DNA of 64,000 nucleotides from Embiotoca jacksoni (GCA_022577435.1 JAKOON010000040.1:1779687-1843686); one strand, 5' to 3'. Counted from the stretch's first letter, positions 25,440-38,865 are shown. The notes: generated from the letters alone by a model not told the origin. Made by a program: numbers and translations.

Positions 25440-25980
25440 TCCTGTAAGGTCGCCTTACTAGCTTTCTCCTCTGAGAAGTGAGAAGGTGAGATGACGTGCT
25501 GACAGGCGAGCTATAATTTAATTCATATTCATATGAAGAATTCCCATCTGTTTTGGGCTAAAACACAGTGATGTGATGGCTGAAAGCTCGGGAAAAGCCA
25601 GTAAGTGGCGTGTGTGTTGGTTCTAACTCAGAGATTAAAGGGTGATTCTGTTCAATGGAAAAAAGTCCTCCACTTACACACAAACAATTCCCCCCTAAAA
25701 AGAACAGTTGTTTTTATTTCTTGTTGATATATTTTTTCTGTATGAAGCTCAGCTTCCTGCGACGTGTTGTTGTGTTGTTTTGAACATGTCACAGAGGACG
25801 TCTTCTTTATGTGGAGGGATCAGGCCGTGCGGTCACATCACATCCAGCCCTAAATCCTCCGTGGTTAATTAATGGAAGAGAGGCGGTTTGGGTTTCCGTG
25901 AAGGCCTTTAAATTTAGTCACAAACATTGGTTTGACACATCGGGCAGTTGGCAGGGAGTTTCCCCCGCTTCTTAAATGTA
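25440..25980. promoter_or_regulatory. candidate intergenic regulatory block
   Basis: Two unique sub-blocks (25440-25600 and 25790-25980) with homeodomain cores (AATTTAATTCATATTCATAT, GTGGTTAATTAATGG) and TTGACACATCG. Repeat-free. Conservation untested. Confidence 0.3.
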
Positions 25981-28189
25981 AGCATCTATGCCTCAAGTGG
26001 TAGAAATGTGAAATTTACTGGCTAAAATCCATCATATAGAGATAATATATAGAGAATTATAGTTTCTTTCCCTGAGAACTTGTTAAAATTATTTACAGTT
26101 GACACATGAACATATTTTGTTCTTCATTTGTACCCTGTGATGTCTCAGTTTGTAGGACAAGTATCTACTAAGAACAGTTAAACTCTTTGGTAACAGTTAA
26201 CCTACAGTTACAGTCATACGCAGCTCCATCATGACGGAGAACGAGCCCACTCTGTGTCAACGTCCTCCCGCTTCCCATCAAGCAGCAGCAACAAACGTCT
26301 GAACTGTGAAACACTGCGAGCATGTGTGACGTGATGGAGCTGCTGCGGAGGTCACCACACACCTCCATCACTACGCACCCTTCCTCTGTATTCGCTCTGA
26401 CAGTTCAAATGCAGTAACTTATTATTTATTCTACATATTTACAACTGCAACATTGTTAGAGATACTTTTTGGAAATAGTCAGCGGCAGTGATTTGGACAT
26501 GACTTCTCAAATTACAAGGAATCACAACATTTGTCTAATAAAGAGAAGTGTGAAATGTCAGGTTCTCTAATATGATTTGTAATAATTAAACTTGCATTTT
26601 GTTTTACTGTCTAAATTTTGAGCAATAATTGTTAATTATTTGTTATGCATCATCTTTCATGATTTGTATTCAGTGTTATGTCTTTGTGCAGGAAGATTTT
26701 ACATGAGAGTTTTTCTTCACATCATGATCACACCATTAACACTCATGTTAGGAGATGAAATTTACAGAAAATATAACTGAAAAGTAAACGTAATGTAAAC
26801 ATTTTTACAAGATTTCAAGTTTATTTGATGTAATTTCTTGGCAGGGTGGAATTTCTCAGGTAAGTATGGGCTTTGGTATTTACTCTGCTCACAGTGGCAG
26901 AAAAACGGTCTCATCAAATGTGTTCTGCGATAGGCTCCGCCCTCCAGGAACCCTGCACACACTTCCTGGAAATAAGTCAACGGATGGAGGGACATTTGGT
27001 AACTGTGTGCAGTTTGTTTGGATGTGCTCAGATGTGTACAATATGTAATGAAACTAGTATTAGCAGCCTCGTGCTCGTACAACTGATCTCTACAAATAAG
27101 GTGATGCGATGAGTAACACAGTGCTGCTATGAGGCTGATCATCGTTTGCAGCACTTTACGCCAACAAAAGGCTCAACACAAGATTTTTGTGGTGTTTTGA
27201 AGCTAATATTGAATGTAAATGTTTTTTAAATGAATAAAGCGAAAATGTGACGCTGAGTGTCTGAAAGCAGACAGCAGAGCTACAGCTCCTGTTTATGTGG
27301 CCTCCTTCTCTGCTCCGCCTCATAAGCTCTGGTGTCTCAGTGCTCGTATTTAAACAGTGTCATGCCCTTTGTTTTTCAGAAGTAAGCCTCTGGACTCTTT
27401 GAAGTGGGCGCCATGTTTGCACTGTGACCATTTAATACGGAGCGCAGCTTGATGATATTAGTGTCAGGGTCAATTGCTGATTTCAGTTGGTTTTAGAGGC
27501 TGCCTGGCCGGCGGTATGTAGGCATCATGTGCTGCTCGGTTCAAGATCTGGTCAAACCCATAGTCTTAGTTACACTCACGTACACACTGCAGCTCCTCCA
27601 GTTCCTCTGATCCCCGACCATGTGACAGGGCAGACATGGGACCTGGTTATCCTGCAGACTTCACAGGCCTGAGTCCAGCGCAGTGGAAGTTGTTGCTCAG
27701 ACCTCCCATGATGGAGCCTCTGAAATCCCTCATTGCCTTCTTCCTCCTCTCCACATCATCAGTACACCGGAGCCGGTCGGTGCTGTAGCTGCTCTTCAGG
27801 GAAGAAATGTCTTTGCCATGTGCACTGAATGAGTAAGTGATACATGTGGACTTTCCCCGCTGCCTTTTATGTGGGTGTCTGAGAGCAGATGTAGATCAGA
27901 GATGGCCGACTCTCACTTATTAAACCAACGACTTCCACCATGAGGGAATGGAACCTCAAGTGAATTGAATTCATGAACCTGAGACTAAAGTGTTCATCAC
28001 AGGTGTTGCCAGGCATGCTGTTAATGTAAGATTACAGTCATCTTGATCTGATACAACTAATCTGATTTAGTCTTTTCCTGCATGTTGCTCGTCCTTTTCT
28101 GGTTTCCCTCCTGAGAGCTCTTGGTTGTGGTGTTCCTGAGACTCCCCCTGTCGCTGGACGTTTGTCACTGTTCCAGTCTGTGACTTCAA

Positions 28190-28420
28190 TGTAAAACAGC
28201 AGCGATTCTTTGGCGGGGACAAGCTCATAAAGCACAGACATTTGTGACAAGGACAAGCTCCTCTCAATTCCTTTCCATTGTTTGCTTGGGGATCATTAAA
28301 GTGAAATGGGAGTCGGGGATTTGAGGGACTACTTTTTGTCCTCAGCTGTACTTTGCCAGCTTCATTGAGCTGCCGACGCTGAAAGCCGTGCAGCCATTTG
28401 TCTTGCTGCACTTCACTACA
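28190..28420. promoter_or_regulatory. candidate intergenic regulatory block
   Basis: Dense unique sequence: SOX-type CCATTGTTTG, homeodomain-type GATCATTAAAGTGAAATGGG and repeated GACAAGCTC cores. It underlies a 114-codon open frame on the minus strand that looks accidental. Confidence 0.35.
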
Positions 28421-31252
28421 GTATATCTCTGCTTTTATTGGGTGTGAGTGACTTGTTAGCAGTCATCTAAAATGCCTTTCAAGAGGGTTTTTTTTTTCCC
28501 CCCATCTTGTGCTCAGCCTTTGTTCTCATGAAGGAGAGGAAACCCTGTGAGCATCGGAGAAGAGAGAGCAACACAGATGATGTCGACAGGGGATCCTTTA
28601 TTCACTGATGTTCCAGCTTGGGCCAGAAAATGTGAGTTTCCCAATATGTGATGAACAGAAATTTGATTGATTACATTTTCACAAACGTTATGAGCCAGAG
28701 TAAAATCTGAAATTACAAATGTTTTTATGATATAATCATATAGAAAATACCGACTTTATTTTGTTGGGTTGGGTGGAGTGGAGCTTTGCCTCCCTGGGTG
28801 TTGCCTAGAAGGTCTGATCTCCTCCCGGGCTGCCTGCGCTGAACGGCTCCTGTTTTTTTGTTTTTTTGTTAATATTTTTTTTTTTTTATCCAGACTACTA
28901 CCCTGTTTTGATGAGCTCTTTAATCTCTCCTCCACTAATGGCTGGAAATTATTTCCTCATTCCTGAAACATGGAATACTGCATACTCTGAAAATACAAGC
29001 TGAGATGGGAAACCTGCAGGAGTTTTTGCAATAGACACTGAATAAGGGCGTATTCTCTACATTGCTTTACCAGTAAATGTGATCATTAATTTCAGACCAC
29101 TGGCCTTCAGCAGGAGCCCCTCGTCCCTGATCGTTGCCTGCAGGGTGTCTCCTCCAAGGCTGGTTCCTGCTTTTTTTCTTCCATCCACAGAGCCTCCTCG
29201 CCTTGCTCAGCTCAGCAGCACCTCCTCATGTAGAGCCACACACAAATATGCATGATTTCATCCAAAATATTCCAGGTTGTGTTTGTATTGTTGTATGAGA
29301 AGCATATGAACGACTGCTGGACATATGAATTCTCCATTGTAGTAAAGTACTTTTCCATTTATGTGCAATACCACACTGCTTCTAAAAATATCTCTCGTCT
29401 TCTTCAACACTCTTAAAGGAAACGGAGGTACACTTTTTGGTGACTATTACTACATGACATGGTGCTGAGTTTTTGCAGCTCAGACAGACGCTTGGCTTCT
29501 TCTCCCTCTGACAGCTCTGCATCCCGTCAGGTCCAAGCTCGTCTTTTTTATGATTTAGACCCATTTCACAGATCAACACACTTCCTCTCCAGGAAGTAGT
29601 TCATTTAAACCAGTAAACTGCATTTTGACTGTTTTTGGCATATTGACATTTGGTATTGACCCTCTGTAATTGATCTGTTGACTTCAGGTTGTAGATTCAG
29701 CCTCAAAGTTTCAGGACAGGTGGTTTAAAAAACAATGAAATTGTGGCATCATTTCTCTCGGTCTTATCTTCATTATTTAAATTGCGCAGCATTCAAAGTG
29801 CACGTGACTGCAGGTTCAATGAAACCAGGTGCTGTGGATTGCATGCCTGCTTTATGCAGCGTGATGAAACCCTCCTCTGCCGTACCTGTGGACGCAGCAC
29901 AGTCTGCAGCTTTTTTACTTCATGTTTGTCTCATTTGCTCTGATGTTTAGTTCCCGCAGGTTATTTCCTTCATGATGTTCGGAGTTTGGCCCACTGGAGG
30001 ATTTCTGGCTGTTGATCTGCAGATTCACCAGCATGAGGTGAGTGTGAACTGTAGATCAATAACATGATCCTGTTGATCCAAGAAGAAATTGTATCTTCTT
30101 ATTTCCATTTTATGAACAAAAAGACAGACAACATTTATGCGATTCAGTTTTGAGGTTCTACACAGAGACGCCGCTTCATATCACCTCGTTAGAGAAAGTC
30201 AGTTCTCTGACAGAAAGAATTCATGTCTGAATATTTAAATCAAGGAACCAAAATCAAAATGTCAAAAAATGAAGATTACAAACATTCTAAACTTTGTAAG
30301 ATTACAAAAGTTTTTAACATTTTAAACTAAAATAGCCATGTTTGAACACTTTCTTCCCGTTGTCATCCTCTGTGTAAAACTCCTGCAGGAACCTTTTGCA
30401 TTTGTCTTTCTCTGACGCATAATCCTTCTGAGTCATGGCTGGAGACGATGAACTTCAGGTGAAAGAAAAAACTTGATTCCAAAACCCAAAAGTACCAATT
30501 AACACAAAATACCATTTTAAATTCATGGTTTAGTCTCTTTACAACCACCGGAGATCAGTATTCATTCCTCCGTTCCTCCCGGTTGCAGTGCAAGAAGAGG
30601 CGCCAGTCTGACAAATAGAAGTCCAATATTCTTTTTCCCTTTATTTCTGTTTTTGGTCCCCAACAACTCTTAATGTCTGAAGAAGATTTCTGTCACGTTT
30701 AGCTGATAAATGCTCCACTGTGTTTATTGTGCTGTGGGTTGATTTATGCTGCTGCTGAGACTGAACCAAAACAATGAGCCGAAGGACACTAAAATGCTCC
30801 ACAGAGCCGAGAAGAGTTTTGACATGCTGATAACTTAGGCAATATTACAGGAGAGAGAGCGCTTTAACTTCAGTGATGCTTACGATGACTGTCGTAACAA
30901 CAATGATGTTAAAGAACACCCTCCAGTCTAATGTAGAGATCGTACAACAAGTTACCAACTAAATAAAATATATAATCTACATGTGTTCATATTGTGGAGC
31001 AATTCTCTCTCAAATATAAAACTTTTTGTTGGTGTGATCTCCATTTCCATGGCAACACATGGGGTATGACTAACAACTGGAAAACAATCAGTCGTGTCAG
31101 TAGACCCTTATGTAACGTACTCCATGTTTACTACTCCAGGAAGTAGTCGGACCCTTAGCAACCACCCTAGCAACAGAGAGGATTGCTAGTCTCCAACTGA
31201 ATAAATACAGAACATAGAAACACTAAACTGATCAGCTAGCTCAGTCTGGTTG

Positions 31253-31686
31253 GAACAAAGATATCTGGTGAACAAAGATATCTGATGAACAAAGATATCT
31301 GGTGAACAAAGATATCTGATGAACAAAGATATCTGGTGAACAAAGATATCTGATGAACAAAGATATATGATGATGAACAAAGATATCTGGTGAACAAAGA
31401 TATCTGATGAACAAAGATATCTGGTGAACAAAGATATCTGATGAACAAAGATATCTGGTGAACAAAGATATCTGGTGAACAAAGATATCCGGTGAACAAA
31501 GATATCCAATGAACAAAGATATCTGGTGAACAAAGATATATGATGATGAACAAAGACATCCGATGAACAAAGATATCTGATGATGAACAAAGATATCCGA
31601 TGAACAAAGATATCTGATGATGAACAAAGATATAGGATAAACAAAGATATCTGGTAAACAAAGATATCCGATGAACAAAGATATCC
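31253..31686. repeat. 17 bp minisatellite, about 25 units
   Basis: Tandem units GAACAAAGATATCTGGT, alternating with variants ending CTGAT, CCGGT or CCGAT, and a few 20 bp units with an extra GAT. Each unit carries GATATC or a one-base variant. Because 17 is not a multiple of three and the unit has no stop on the minus strand, all three minus frames stay open for 150-157 codons. These are artefacts, not genes. Confidence 0.97.
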
Positions 31687-34600
31687 ATGTTCTCATGTGT
31701 TTTTAACATTTTAGCTCCGTGTCATGTGTCCAAACCAAACCGGTCCAGCTAGCCTCCTCTAGGACTGTAAGTGCGTGACTATCCGTGGTGTTACGGTACG
31801 GGTGCTCGGAGCGACCAAAAAGGACCAAAAGAGACCCGACTTCACCAAATGGGTCATTTAATAGAACTAGAACAAGTAGAAACTACATTATATTACATAT
31901 TATATGAAACTCAGTTCTAATTCTATGTTCCCATTGAGGAGGTGGAGTGATATTTGTAGTGATGAGCAGGATGTGATGTCATGATGATTTGTTCATAATG
32001 TTCAGTTGACCAATCAGATCTCTGGGTCAGAACTATTGATATTATAATATCTTCAACCATGAGCACTGCCTTTCACACTGCACAGTTATATAATCTATTA
32101 TTAAAGCTGGACGTATTTTCTTTACTTTGTTTCCAATAATCAAAATATGTCCTGAAGTCCACCAAATGTGTCAAATACATTTTGTCTCCATCTTTGTGGG
32201 TGCATTGCTGCATTTCTTGACTCGTCACTACCAGCCGTCGATCACTGTAAGACTGTGAGACTATTATGGGCTGGACTGTGTTTTCTGTCAACTGTGTGTG
32301 GATCCAACTGCATTACGAGAAGTCCAAAACTCTGCAGGGTACTTTTGATATAAAATATATTGAGTGCAGCAGCTTTAAGTTCATCAGCCAGACTCAGACT
32401 CAGAGTGGTGCCTCGATAGATAACTTTAAATAAGTCGATACGGCTCATATTTAAGACAAACAGCATTCTCGATTCCTCCAACTCCTCCGGAGCAGATGTC
32501 CAGATGATTCAGTAGATGTGAAGCGAAGACTATTCAAACTGAAATGTGTCTCTGTACTGGTGCACTGGGGGAGCAGCCCTCTGCCTCGGCTAACTCTGAA
32601 AGAACCAAAGACAACATCACATCAGTGCTTTGGACTGGTAAATACATTCAACATATCATGCGATGACCCCTCAGAAACTGAACTGGCCAAACAACATCAC
32701 ACACTGAAATCTCTTAATTCCCAGTTCGTCCTGTTTCCAACTGCGTAGCAGGTTGGCTGGTAATAAACATCTTCCACATGCTGCACACTGTCTCTGTTCA
32801 GAAGAAGAGACCGAATCAGTCAAACTCCCTTCTGAGTGCACTGCAGGTCTGAGAAGAAGCTCAGAGTTTATTTAAGCAGGCGTGGGCGTATGTTACATGT
32901 GTCTGAGGTGGGAACAGAGTTGGGGGGATTGTATGTTTTTAGAAGAGCTGGCGGGTTTAGTCTCAGCGTCCGTTCATCTTGACACAGACTGTTAGTCTTT
33001 CCTAATCTCTCGTCTTCATCTCCGTGTCGGTTGGTGTGTGCAGGCCAGGCCTCTCAGTGCCGTAAGAGCAAATGATTTCTGTGGGGTCAGACGCACAGAT
33101 CCCACATCGCTCCTCTCGCCGTCCTCTTTAAACAGGTCCTCGAGGACTCGGCCATGATCAAAAGCCCAACTTTACAAAGACCTGAATGTACAGCAGGGTT
33201 GTTCTGTGTTTGTAATTTGGCGCTGAGGAGCGGCGGGTGCTGGCTCTCGCTGCTGTTTGATCTAGGACAGTGAAAGGCGTCCGTATAACCACCAGCCTCT
33301 GTTTCCTTCAGCAGTAATGAGTGACGAGATGGAGGTCGCCTCTCCAGCCACTTCATTTGCTCCCTCTGTGCTCGGCTTTGCTCTGATTTACTGCTGGACA
33401 TCTTTCAGTTTGTAATTTGTCTCCAGAGCAGCAGATGATGGGAGGACGCACCATGACACATATAGAGACCCTACATGCTTTATTTTGCATGAATGCTGGG
33501 GACCAACCATGAAAATATGCACCTATACAACAGGGTGACACACTGTTGGCCATGTAGCATGTTGCCTGGAGGAAAAACATCAGGATCACATACGTTTTAA
33601 GATCAGGTAAAAAAAACAAACTGTTTGTAGTTTTAAACTTGCTCTGGAGGTTTGTGCAGAACTCTGAGACCTTTTCCCTTTTCAACCCTTCTGAAATATG
33701 TTGCAGCTCTTTGTTGGAGCTGAACAGACCTGCCGGAGCTTTGATGTACACTATGTCTGGGATCAAATGAAACCACTTGGACACAACCCTTAACTAGCAG
33801 AGACGCTGCACTGCGCTGGTTAACAGGCCGGGACTGCACTCTCCTCGGGGTGTAGTTCATCCTGTGAACATCACCGGCATCACAACACGCCAAGCAGCTC
33901 CACGCCGGACAGTTTCTGTGTTTGACTGCACATTTGATGCACAATTACCTGTTTCACTCACTGTTGCACTATTCTTGTTATGCGGGTCTTGTTTCTAGCA
34001 GTTTGAGCTTTTAAACGTTCTCCTCTGGTGCTAAACTACAGTTTACCTGCTGAAGATGTGTGTTCTTTGATCCTGTGAGGTTCTGGGTCTGATGCTCAGA
34101 TAGAAATGTCTCTGGATGTGTATTTTCTCCCTGTGATTGCTATGAAGAGAAACATCTAGCTCCGAACTGATTGGAACGAAATGCTTTAACTGCATCTCAC
34201 TCAGGATTGGTTTACTCTTGTTTTTGGTTCGTTAGAATCAGGTGTAAAAAAAAGAGGGAACTCTACATTGTCTGGATCTGTCAGACATTTTTTAAAAGGT
34301 TAGAAGAAGTATGAAGGTGAGTTCTCCTGTAGCTCCAACCAGTCGAGGCAGAAGAACCTCTGAGTCTGGTTCTGTCCGAGCTTTCTTCCTGTCTCTAATG
34401 TGGGAACTGTGGGACTGTTGGGTTTCTCTTTATAATATTCTGAGGTCTAAACCTTATGTAGAGTTCCCTGAGATGATTTGTGATTGTAGAAATAAATTAA
34501 ATAGAATTGAAAGGTCCTCGATTTTGAACAAAGAACACAAACAATTATTTGGGACAGTTCTTCACATACATACAAAGTCACAGCTCCACACATCTGCAGA

Positions 34601-35692
34601 CATCATCATTTGTTCCCCTTTGTTTGCCCTTTTTACATCATATTTGCAGTTGCATACTCATGCATTAATCCACATTTTTCGTTATTTAATATATATATAT
34701 ATTTTTTTTTTTATTATTATTTTTTTTTTTATTATTATTACAGATTTTCAATCTAAATACATTTTATGAAGCAATTAAATTTAAAAAAAAAATCCCTTCC
34801 TGAGTTTTAAATTTCAGATGCATATGACTCAGATAGTCACACTTTATAACTTCATATTTGGATCAATGACAATGAGTGTGACAACATTATCTGTAAGTGT
34901 CCTTATTACACTGCTGTAATAACCCAAAAAACTGCGTTTGCGTTAGTTGTACTCCTTTAATTCAACATGTACACGTGCAGTGCGTTATACTGCATGCAGA
35001 GCTCTAAAGTAAGTAAGCGTGCCACCCAGTGGTTGGTGGGTCCAGCAGCACCGGTGGAGGAGTGGCCGTCTGCTGGAGTGGGAGGGCTGCTCATCACTTC
35101 GCAAACATTTCACAGCATAATGAGCCTGAGGTGATATTTGTAGGCTGCATATCTGATGTGAGTGAGCTTTATGAGAAGGATGTGTGAAAATAACAATATG
35201 AAGAAGACGAATACTTCAAGAGGATTGGCTGCAGCGCATTACATTGCAGTGCATTCCTGTTGACCTGCAAGCCAAAAAATAAAAAAAAAAATCAATGTAG
35301 AAATCTATTCGTGAAGATAAACCGACAGCTATAAAATGATATACCATAAACCCAATAAACGGGACTTTCTATGCATCAAACATGATGTTTGTCTGTGACC
35401 CGGTGAACCTCTGCAGGTTGTACTAGTTTAAAGTCCGAGTGTTCAAATTATTTACAATATACTGACAGCAAGAAGAATAAAACACCAAAAACAAAAAGGA
35501 AGTGACAGAATCATGAATGAAGCCATGAAGAAATGACAGCTTTGCAGTGAATTTGTGTTTTTGTGTTGTTGTCATCAACATTGTCAGATTGATGTCACAA
35601 TAGATTTCCTTTTCCGTCCTCAGTGTCCAGGAGGGGGCGACGGGCCGGCATGCTGCAGCTCCAAACTGTCCAAAACACACACGCATCCCGCG

Positions 35693-35738
<46 letters not shown>

Positions 35739-35742
35739 ACAC
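35693..35742. repeat. C32 homopolymer plus (AC)n
   Basis: An uninterrupted run of 32 C followed by nine AC units; G-rich on the minus strand. Confidence 0.95.
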
Positions 35743-36109
35743 CTTGTTGCTTGTGTTGTTTTGCCTGCTTTGAAAGCATCGGACCTCTGTTGATGAGCGG
35801 AGTTGATTATTATGATGTTTGAATTTGATATATGATGTTGAACGTGCAGTTCTGGTGGCCCGTGTGATCTGCCTGTACTCTATTACAGCTGCCTTTTATA
35901 GGTGTGTTTATTAGGTGTGTTTAATGGATCTTTAGCTCCTGTGATTGAATTTAACTCAAAGCATTCTGCACTTTTCCTTTTAGCACAGAAACGGAAAACC
36001 TTCCTTCTGTATTTCGGCCTCTGGGTGTGTGTGTGTCTGTGTGTATGAAATGGACTCTGGAAGTGTTAAGAGTGAGGGTCGAGGTTCTGTGTCCCTCCAC
36101 CCGCCGCCC

Positions 36110-36320
36110 CCCCTCCGCTTCCACCGTGCCCTGTCCTGGAGGAGAACCGCGGCCTGTGATTGGCCCCCTCCCTCTCCACTGTGGGCCAGTGGGTTGGCTG
36201 CACCTGAGCCAAGCAGCCAATAGGACAGCTGCTCCGTCGGGCAGCCAGCAGAGCCGCAGCACAACAATACCCACTCTGTGGACACCAAGCAGGCTGCTGG
36301 GCTGCTTCCCTGCACCGCCA
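36110..36320. promoter_or_regulatory. GC-rich, CCAAT-box-bearing block
   Basis: GC-rich stretch with GTGATTGGCCCC, a GGTTGGCTG and AGCCAATAGG (CCAAT cores in both orientations) in about 60 bases. Looks promoter- or enhancer-like, but no exon was found next to it. Confidence 0.25.
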
Positions 36321-37549
36321 CGCTGATGTACTGTACAGATACTGGCCTTTCACTCCCAAACTAACTGCATCTGGTCACATTGTGGCTGCGCAGGTACAAC
36401 AACGTTTACACTTAAACTGTCTGAATATTTCTCACAGAGGTTTGTTTAGCAGCTGGACAAAAACAAAGAGATATTTTAAAGATCTCAATTGTCTCCGAGT
36501 TGTTTTAGTTCTAAAATAGCTGCAAAGTTTCCTCATTTGATCACTTTATACAATAAAGCAACTCACAAATCACACACAGCAAAATCCACTGGTTTATTTT
36601 TGCAGTTTATATCATTCATAAATAACAAATATTTGGTTTAACAAGACAGGATTTCTTTTCCCACTTTAATGAATATCATTTCACCTTGAAATATTCAATC
36701 TGATGGCTGGAAAGAAACTTCTGGATTTAAAATTTTTCATTGCAAGTGAAAGGCGTATTCATAATGCTCTAATACAAGTAAAAGTACCCCATTCCAAATT
36801 TAACCAAGAGTATACGTGTAATAAGTATCAACATATTTATTAAGCAGGCCCCAGTGTTAATGTTATTACAAATACAGCAATATTATTATTATTGCTGTAT
36901 TTGCAGTGCTGCATTAATGTGTATGCGTTTTGTTTCTTTTCAGTTTGGTGCTAATTTGAATCTATTTGTATTTTATTTTAATTAATAACAATCATATTTA
37001 TACATATTTTGCATATTTAGAGTCACTACAGCTGTCAGATAAATGGAGTGGAGTAAAGAAATGTTTATTTTTGCCTCTAAAATGAGAAAGAGGCCACATT
37101 GCACAAGATTTGAAATTTAATGTAGCCTACCTCAAAGTTATTCTTAAATTGTAGTTGAATAAGTACATTGTTATTTTCAAACCGTTTTACCGAATCACAT
37201 AAATTTAAAAATGGAACGAATCCCTGAAACCTGACGTGTATTTTATTACAATTTGATCACATGTAGAAATGTAGAAATAAGAAAAGCAGATGTAAAACTT
37301 GACATGTTAATAAAATACCAGCACATGCAATTACATAAGTCACCTTACACCCAGAGGCAGGAGAATATTTGAGTAATCTGGGACATGCTGACTGATCTGA
37401 GAGCAGATTCCAGCAGCGCCAGACTCCGTGGAAAGGTGCCGTTTGTCTCCTGTGTTCAGATGAACTGTGCAACTTCTCCTGTTGGCCTACAAAAGCTTAA
37501 ATAACAACATAGAGCAGCACTGATCATTGAACAGAGTTGTGAATAATCT

Positions 37550-37760
37550 TGGCTTTTTTACCCCACGCCATCACCAGTCATTAGTTATGATCCACGGGGC
37601 CTCCACAGGAGCCTATTGATCACTCATTGACTGATTGATTTAGACAAATACTTTTTTCTCCCAGAGTGCGAGGTCGAGTCGCTCTCCCTGTTAATTGAAG
37701 ATAACAGAGTGGCAACAATGGCCCCCGTAATAGAAAGAGAGTTTTGTGATTGTCGCTGCA
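37550..37760. promoter_or_regulatory. candidate enhancer with PBX-HOX type site
   Basis: Unique block with TGATTGAT (37632-37639, PBX-HOX composite core), GTCATTAGTTATGATCC, CTGTTAATTGAAGATAAC and GGCAACAATGGC (SOX core). It ends at a purine tract. It lies 2.7 kb beyond the tbx2b stop. Confidence 0.4.
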
Positions 37761-37801
37761 GAAAGAAAAGAAAATGAAGAAGAAGGGGAGGAGGACGAGG
37801 T

Positions 37802-37849
37802 GGGGGGGGGGGAGGAGGAGGAGGAGAGAGAGAGAGGGGGGGGGGGGGG
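37802..37849. repeat. G-run / GGA / GA purine tract
   Basis: 11 G, then GGA and GA units, then 14 G: an all-purine stretch able in principle to form triplex or quadruplex structure. Confidence 0.95.
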
Positions 37850-37971
37850 CTCTCTAATTAGGAAGCGGGGCGGTGTGGAGGCTGTGGCCGGCAGGCAGGC
37901 GACAGGCGCCGGGTCCCGGACAAAAGGCTGTCTGCTGCCCTAAACTCCCCCTGCTTAACCCTTTAAACCGA

Positions 37972-38015
<44 letters not shown>
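37972..38015. repeat. (CA)n microsatellite
   Basis: About 22 units. Confidence 0.97.
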
Positions 38016-38019
<4 letters not shown>

Positions 38020-38229
38020 TGCTGCGTCATGCTCTCACAGGCCACAACACACTTCACATTTCCACTGAGCACAAGTTCCTAAAACAGAGGAACAAAACGA
38101 AAATAATTTTCAGAGACAAAGAAACATCATGTGAGTTGGTGCCGCTCACTGTAGGTTTAAACTCTGAGCATCAGGGCATATTCAATCCATTAAAAAGCTG
38201 TACCAATAAATTCATTTCTGCATGTAAAA

Positions 38230-38670
38230 ACATGTTTCATGCCGCAGATAAATGCAGATTCCCTGCTGCCCTCCGGCCGCGTTGAACAGGCGACTCTCCA
38301 GCTGCAGGATGTGTGTGAGCGTAGCAGAGAAAGCTCTTCCCATAAATACTTGCATTACGCCACTCTTTCTAAAAATATGAGCGGGCACACAATGCTAAAG
38401 GAAATGCTGATTGACGGTGACTGAGGACTTGCTCAAAATAGACTTGATGGCCGTGCATAGCTGCAGGAGACGAGCCCGATGTAACATAAATATAAAGTAA
38501 TAGACACACTGCTGCTGTCCCTGCCCTGTCTGCACAGTAAATATACAAAATCAGTAAAAATAAGATCAGGAAGAAAAGCCTTCCTTATTGCTCATATAAA
38601 GTCTGGAATAATAAACCTGCTGTAATATGGCATGCAATGCAAAATTCATGCCAACAATTTTCCTCCACAA
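38230..38670. promoter_or_regulatory. candidate regulatory block downstream of tbx2b
   Basis: Long repeat-free stretch with CATAAATACTTGCATTACG, AAATATGAGCGGGCAC, GATTGACGG and ATAATAAACCTGC. Texture of a conserved element. No open frame of note. Confidence 0.35.
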
Positions 38671-38821
38671 ATGTCACCTTGTGTTTTAAATATATTTTCA
38701 ATAACATGCAAACTGCACCCGGTCATATTTTCTTTATATATTCAAAAACATGCAGAACTTGCACGTTTCCTGTTAGATCTGCGGCCGACAGAGGGCGCTC
38801 CTGCCCCGTTTCTCAGCACGA

Positions 38822-38865
38822 GTGTGTGTGTGTGTGTGTGCGTGTGTGTGTGTGTGTGTGTGTGC
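38822..38865. repeat. (GT)n microsatellite
   Basis: About 22 units, one C interruption. Confidence 0.97.

Noticed and set aside
28067..28411. 114-codon minus-strand frame
   Set aside because: No recognisable domain, no splice context, and no link to any gene at this position in the syntenic locus. Treated as chance.
31186..31709. Three overlapping open frames of about 151-157 codons on the minus strand; also considered as a CRISPR-like array
   Set aside because: They are the three readings of a 17-base tandem repeat. The units abut with no spacers and the host is a vertebrate.
19861..33855. Near-match of about 20 bases (AACAGGCCGG-ACTGCACTC) at 19862 and 33823
   Set aside because: Too short and without flanking similarity; probably coincidence.
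33353..33944. Two overlapping minus frames of 143 and 103 codons
   Set aside because: No family resemblance, and neither frame is favoured. No adjacent splice or promoter signals stood out.
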